Shown piece by piece: positions 8,878 through 11,417 of a stretch of DNA of 11,417 nucleotides (the stretch's first letter is position 1; each line of letters starts with the position of its first letter). Source of the stretch: a bacterium (GTDB lineage: Bacteria; BMS3Abin14); contig CP070682.1 of the NCBI GenBank assembly GCA_020352595.1, positions 932,552 through 943,968 of the forward strand, in the 5' to 3' direction. The notes beneath the pieces were generated by a model. That model was not told where the DNA came from and did no database searches. It was given only the letters and a program-made list of their open reading frames with translations. The translations under genes were made by a program, and so were the position numbers.

Positions 8878-8893
8878 TGTGAAAAAACTGTCA
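8878..8893 (-). promoter_or_regulatory. CRP/FNR-geometry operator candidate, distal site
   Basis: On the minus strand the sequence is TGACA-GTTTTT-TCACA, two 5-base half-sites spaced by six bases, the 16-bp layout used by CRP/FNR-superfamily regulators. It is an imperfect palindrome: one half is TGACA and the other reads TGTGA on the opposite strand. It lies in the AT-richer gap upstream of the ResB gene. Its centre is 52 bp from the centre of the proximal site, about five helical turns. The regulator is not in the window. Confidence 0.4.
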
Positions 8894-8980
8894 TTGTTAC
8901 GCCCGCAGGTCAACGGCCCGGCGCACGGCATTTTTCCAGGTCAGGCAGGGGGGTGAGCTTGAGGTTTCGGCGCTCCGAAA

Positions 8981-8993
8981 AAGGGCGTCCCTT
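8981..8993 (-). terminator. weak terminator-like hairpin after the polyferredoxin gene
   Basis: Read on the minus strand, AAGGG-ACG-CCCTT is followed by three more T residues, beginning 14 bases after the polyferredoxin stop. The five-pair stem with a short T tract is a minimal intrinsic terminator. A second hairpin, TTTCGG-AGCG-CCGAAA (8965-8980), follows directly and could compete with or extend it. The stem is short, so this is tentative. Confidence 0.35.
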
Positions 8994-9007
8994 GAAGGAG
9001 AGCAAAT

Positions 9008-10570
9008 TCAATATCCGGACAGCGGCAACTGGGTTGCAGTTCCTTCCCTGGCCCGGTCTTCCCCGTCCCTGACGATGATGATGGCCGAAGCACTTTCCAG
9101 GGGACACTTGTTCTCGCAGATGCCGCAGCCGATGCACAGGTGGTCCACCACCCTGGGCCTCTTCATGACCAGGGGGCCTTCCGGCCCCTGGACGGTCACA
9201 TCGTCGAAGACGATGGCCTTCTCGGGGGTGGGACAGTGTTCCTCGCAGACCAGGCACTGTTCGGGGCGGACGAAGGGGATGCAGGTGTTGCGGTCGATGA
9301 CCGCCGTGCCGATGCGCACCTTCCTCTTGGTGACCTTGTCCAGGTGCGTGATGGCTCCCGTGGGGCAGACCTGTCCGCAAAGGGTGCAGGAATACTCGCA
9401 GTACCCCACCCTGGAGACGAGGCGGGGTGTCCACATGGCGTCAAAACCCGCCTCGAAGAGGGTGGGCTGGAGGCCGTTGGTCAGGCAGACCCTCATGCAC
9501 TCGCCGCACCGGAGGCATAGCCCCGTGAAAAGGTCCTCCGGTCCGGCGCCGGGAGGCCTGATCACCGTTGCGGGCAGCGCGTCGGGACGGGCGGGTCGGC
9601 CCGCCGCCAGGGGCAGCAGCACCCCCGCCCCCAGGGACCCCAGGAAGGCCCTCCGTGAAAGGGGCAGGACCGGACCCGACTCAAGGGAGTCAAGGAGAGC
9701 CGCCCTGTGCCCGATGACCCGGTCCTCGCAGACGCCGACACAGTCGTAGCACAGCACGCAGTCGCGCTTGCGGATGGTCCGCTCCCTCTCCCCCTCGATG
9801 GCCCCCATGCGGCAGACGGACGGGCACCTGCCGCAGGCCGTGCAGCCCGTCCTGTCCACGGAAAGACCCAGAGGGGCACGGGAGGCCAGGAGACCGTGCA
9901 GCGCCCCCAGGGGGCAGAGGTTGCGGCACCAGAACCTGCGCTCCCTCAGTTCCAGGAGGAGCAGGAGGAGGAGCATGAGCAGGAAAAGGGCCGTGTAACG
10001 GAAAACGGGAAGTTGGAAGGAGAGGAAGTGGTCCCGGAGAAATCCGTATACGGGCTCGGTCAGGTCGCTCAGGGGGCTGCCCACCCTCCATGCCCCGTCA
10101 AAGAGGGCGTGGACGGTCCTTTCCAGGGGATGAACGACCCCCATGGCCAGTCCCCTGATGAGAAGGGAAAGGGGATCCAGGAGGCCGGAGAGGTTCATGG
10201 CCAGGACCGAGGCCAGGAGGATCACCAGCAGCATGATGTCCTTGGCCGGGTAGAGCCTGCCCGCGGGCCTCGGCGCCCTGACGGCGCTCCTCCTGCCGAA
10301 AAGGTCCAGAAGTCCACCAAGGGGGCAGATCCAGCCGCAGAAGAACCTCCCGAACAGGATCGTCAGGGGCAGCATCAGCAGGAGGGGCCAGAAAAAACCC
10401 AGGACGCGTCGGCCCGCCCCCATGGCCGCGAGACCCGCCAGGGGATCGATCTGGAAGAAGGCGTTGACCGGATAGGGGATGACGTCCTCACCGAGGTACC
10501 TGGTGTTGAGGAAGAGCACCACGAAGAGGAGACCGAAGACCCACTGGGAGATGACGCGGGAGCGCCTCAT
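9008..10570 (-). CDS. NapH-NapG/MauM-like fused membrane polyferredoxin with internal Tat motif
   Basis: A 520-residue iron-sulfur membrane protein. The ATG at 10570 is preceded by GAGGG at a good distance and sits one base after the DUF362 stop; the frame is open further upstream, but that part overlaps the DUF362 gene and looks non-coding. Residues 1-290 resemble NapH: four membrane segments (about 8-22, 59-76, 111-128, 190-206), CX3CP motifs after the second and fourth (FCGWICP ~78, WCRNLCP ~214), then two CxxCxxCxxxC ferredoxin motifs (~242 and ~270). At ~304 comes SRRAFLG plus a hydrophobic stretch, a typical twin-arginine signal. The rest carries four more cluster motifs (~351, ~390, ~429/438, ~478), like the periplasmic NapG/MauM ferredoxin. 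Inferred role: electron transfer between quinol and periplasmic acceptors across up to eight cysteine-motif sites. Direction and partner are unknown. Confidence 0.9.
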   Translation of the reverse strand: MRRSRVISQWVFGLLFVVLFLNTRYLGEDVIPYPVNAFFQIDPLAGLAAMGAGRRVLGFFWPLLLMLPLTILFGRFFCGWICPLGGLLDLFGRRSAVRAPRPAGRLYPAKDIMLLVILLASVLAMNLSGLLDPLSLLIRGLAMGVVHPLERTVHALFDGAWRVGSPLSDLTEPVYGFLRDHFLSFQLPVFRYTALFLLMLLLLLLLELRERRFWCRNLCPLGALHGLLASRAPLGLSVDRTGCTACGRCPSVCRMGAIEGERERTIRKRDCVLCYDCVGVCEDRVIGHRAALLDSLESGPVLPLSRRAFLGSLGAGVLLPLAAGRPARPDALPATVIRPPGAGPEDLFTGLCLRCGECMRVCLTNGLQPTLFEAGFDAMWTPRLVSRVGYCEYSCTLCGQVCPTGAITHLDKVTKRKVRIGTAVIDRNTCIPFVRPEQCLVCEEHCPTPEKAIVFDDVTVQGPEGPLVMKRPRVVDHLCIGCGICENKCPLESASAIIIVRDGEDRAREGTATQLPLSGY

Positions 10571-10571
10571 C

Positions 10572-11417
10572 CTAGCCCTCGACGATGCGGACCCGCGACA
10601 GGTCCATCTCACCGAGCCCCATCCCGTGCCCGGCCACCACGAAGGACAGGTCGGCCGGCGCCACTCCGAAGAGGGTCGCCCCGTAGGCGTCCAGGGCCAC
10701 AGGGTCGGTGCTTGCGGCGACCCGGTTGACGATGCGGACGTCCTCCAGCCGGCCGCCCGTGGGCCCGTTGCGCACCAGGATCCTTGTGGCATCCAGGACC
10801 GTCAGCTGGGGCATGATGACCGACGTCAGGTCGGCCAGCTTCTGGCCGATGCCCGTGTGGAATGTGCCCCGGTTGCCGCCCATGAGGCCCATGAGGTTCT
10901 TCATGCCCAGGGTCAGCCCGCTGATGCTGTGGTGCTTGGCCACGGGGACGTTGACGATGACGTCGGCCCTCAGCGCTTCCTCGTAGAGGGGCCACTGCCG
11001 AACGACGATGCCGCGGGGTATGTCGGTGCGCCTGAAGCGGTTCTCGAGGACGAAATCCAGGCTCACCCTCCCATCCCCCAGCCCCTGGACCATGTCGTGC
11101 ATGCCGCTGGTGCGGTAGCACCGCCGGGCGTCGTTGCAGGTCCTGTCGAGGATGAGGACCTTTTCCGCCCCCGACTCCAGGCACATGTGGGCCAGTGCGC
11201 GGACCACTTCGCGATGGGTGTTGGCCCCCTGCTCGACGCGCCTGTCCCAGCCGATGTTGGGCTTGAGCAGGACCCTGGCACCCTCCCTGACGAAGGTCTT
11301 CATGCCCCCCAGCAGCTCCACGGCCCTGACGGTGACGCCGTATGGGTCGGGACCCTCGGCCAGGGAGAGGACGGAAGGCGCAACCGGACCTTCGGCCGCC
11401 CGTGCCCGGACCGCAGG
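10572..11417 (-). CDS. DUF362 domain protein (5' end outside window)
   Basis: The reading frame is open to the right edge, so the start and any export signal are missing; 281 residues plus the stop are visible. The visible part begins with a short Ala/Arg/Pro-rich stretch, then the characteristic DUF362 entry (LAEGPDPYGVTVRAVELLGG followed by VLLKPNIGWD). Further family signatures are a C-x5-C pair (DRTCNDARRCYRTSGM), VPVAKHHSISGLTLGMKNLMG and STDPVALDAYGA near the C-terminus. DUF362 proteins have no generally agreed reaction; many carry iron-sulfur domains or sit beside them. No CxxCxxC ferredoxin motif is present in the visible part. The stop lies one base before the ATG of the polyferredoxin, so the two are almost certainly co-transcribed and may act together. 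The family call is firm; the function is unknown. Confidence 0.88.
   Translation of the reverse strand, partial: PAVRARAAEGPVAPSVLSLAEGPDPYGVTVRAVELLGGMKTFVREGARVLLKPNIGWDRRVEQGANTHREVVRALAHMCLESGAEKVLILDRTCNDARRCYRTSGMHDMVQGLGDGRVSLDFVLENRFRRTDIPRGIVVRQWPLYEEALRADVIVNVPVAKHHSISGLTLGMKNLMGLMGGNRGTFHTGIGQKLADLTSVIMPQLTVLDATRILVRNGPTGGRLEDVRIVNRVAASTDPVALDAYGATLFGVAPADLSFVVAGHGMGLGEMDLSRVRIVEG

Larger units (their letters stand above)
8795..9007. other. 213-bp intergenic control region
   Basis: This is the only gap above 100 bp in the window and the least GC-rich part, especially 8800-8900. It separates the DUF362/polyferredoxin genes from the ResB-led operon. It contains the hairpins at 8965-8993 near the upstream gene and the palindrome group at 8823-8895 near the ResB gene. 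I found no convincing RNA gene, riboswitch or small coding frame in it. The promoter for the left operon is most likely here. Confidence 0.65.

Noticed and set aside
8910..9434. Minus-strand open frame running from within the polyferredoxin into the gap
   Set aside because: It is a His/Arg/Gly-rich out-of-frame reading of the ferredoxin repeats with no independent start signal.
9707..10729. Plus-strand open frame of about 340 codons
   Set aside because: Antisense to the polyferredoxin. It is highly charged, low-complexity Glu/Gln/Gly/Arg sequence with no domain, a compositional shadow.
10571..10792. N-terminal extension of the polyferredoxin up to 10792
   Set aside because: It lies in a different frame over the DUF362 C-terminus and gives Trp/Arg/Ser-rich sequence; the ATG at 10570 has a good ribosome site and begins directly before the first membrane segment.

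Overview
The window is GC-rich (by eye around 65 %) and densely coded. Every gene I can support lies on the minus strand, so the text follows transcription from right (11417) to left (1). The gene content is two multi-cluster iron-sulfur membrane proteins, a ResB-type cytochrome c biogenesis protein, a sigma-54-type two-component system and a run of lipoproteins. This suggests an anaerobically respiring Gram-negative bacterium, most likely Desulfobacterota/Desulfuromonadales ('deltaproteobacterial') or a neighbouring lineage. That placement is inference from gene content; there is no rRNA or marker gene in the window.

Right block (11417-9008): a DUF362 protein, cut by the window edge, is followed one base later by a membrane polyferredoxin. 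The latter looks like a fusion of a NapH-like quinol-dehydrogenase membrane subunit with a NapG/MauM-like four-cluster ferredoxin, joined by an internal twin-arginine motif. A 213-bp gap (8795-9007) follows, the least GC-rich stretch of the window. It holds a weak terminator-like hairpin and a group of palindromes with CRP/FNR-type geometry, probably the control region of the next operon.

Left block (8794-1): one tightly packed transcription unit with overlapping or nearly touching genes. It reads ResB-like protein, sensor histidine kinase, NtrC-type sigma-54 response regulator, 86-bp gap, ethylbenzene-dehydrogenase-type haem-domain lipoprotein, lipoprotein with two carboxypeptidase-regulatory-like domains, HEAT-repeat lipoprotein, a second and different NapH/CcoG-like polyferredoxin, and the start of an exported, possibly solute-binding-like protein cut by the left edge. 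The 86-bp gap contains a perfect 8-bp inverted repeat and a near-consensus -24/-12 sigma-54 promoter facing the lipoprotein genes.

Working model (inference): the two-component system senses a periplasmic or redox signal and drives sigma-54 expression of an envelope electron-transfer module. In that module a membrane iron-sulfur protein passes electrons between the quinone pool and a lipid-anchored haem-domain protein, while the beta-sandwich and HEAT lipoproteins act as scaffolds or partners. The ResB protein would support haem delivery, although its usual partner ResC/CcsA and any CXXCH cytochrome are absent from the window. I do not recognise this combination as a named system.
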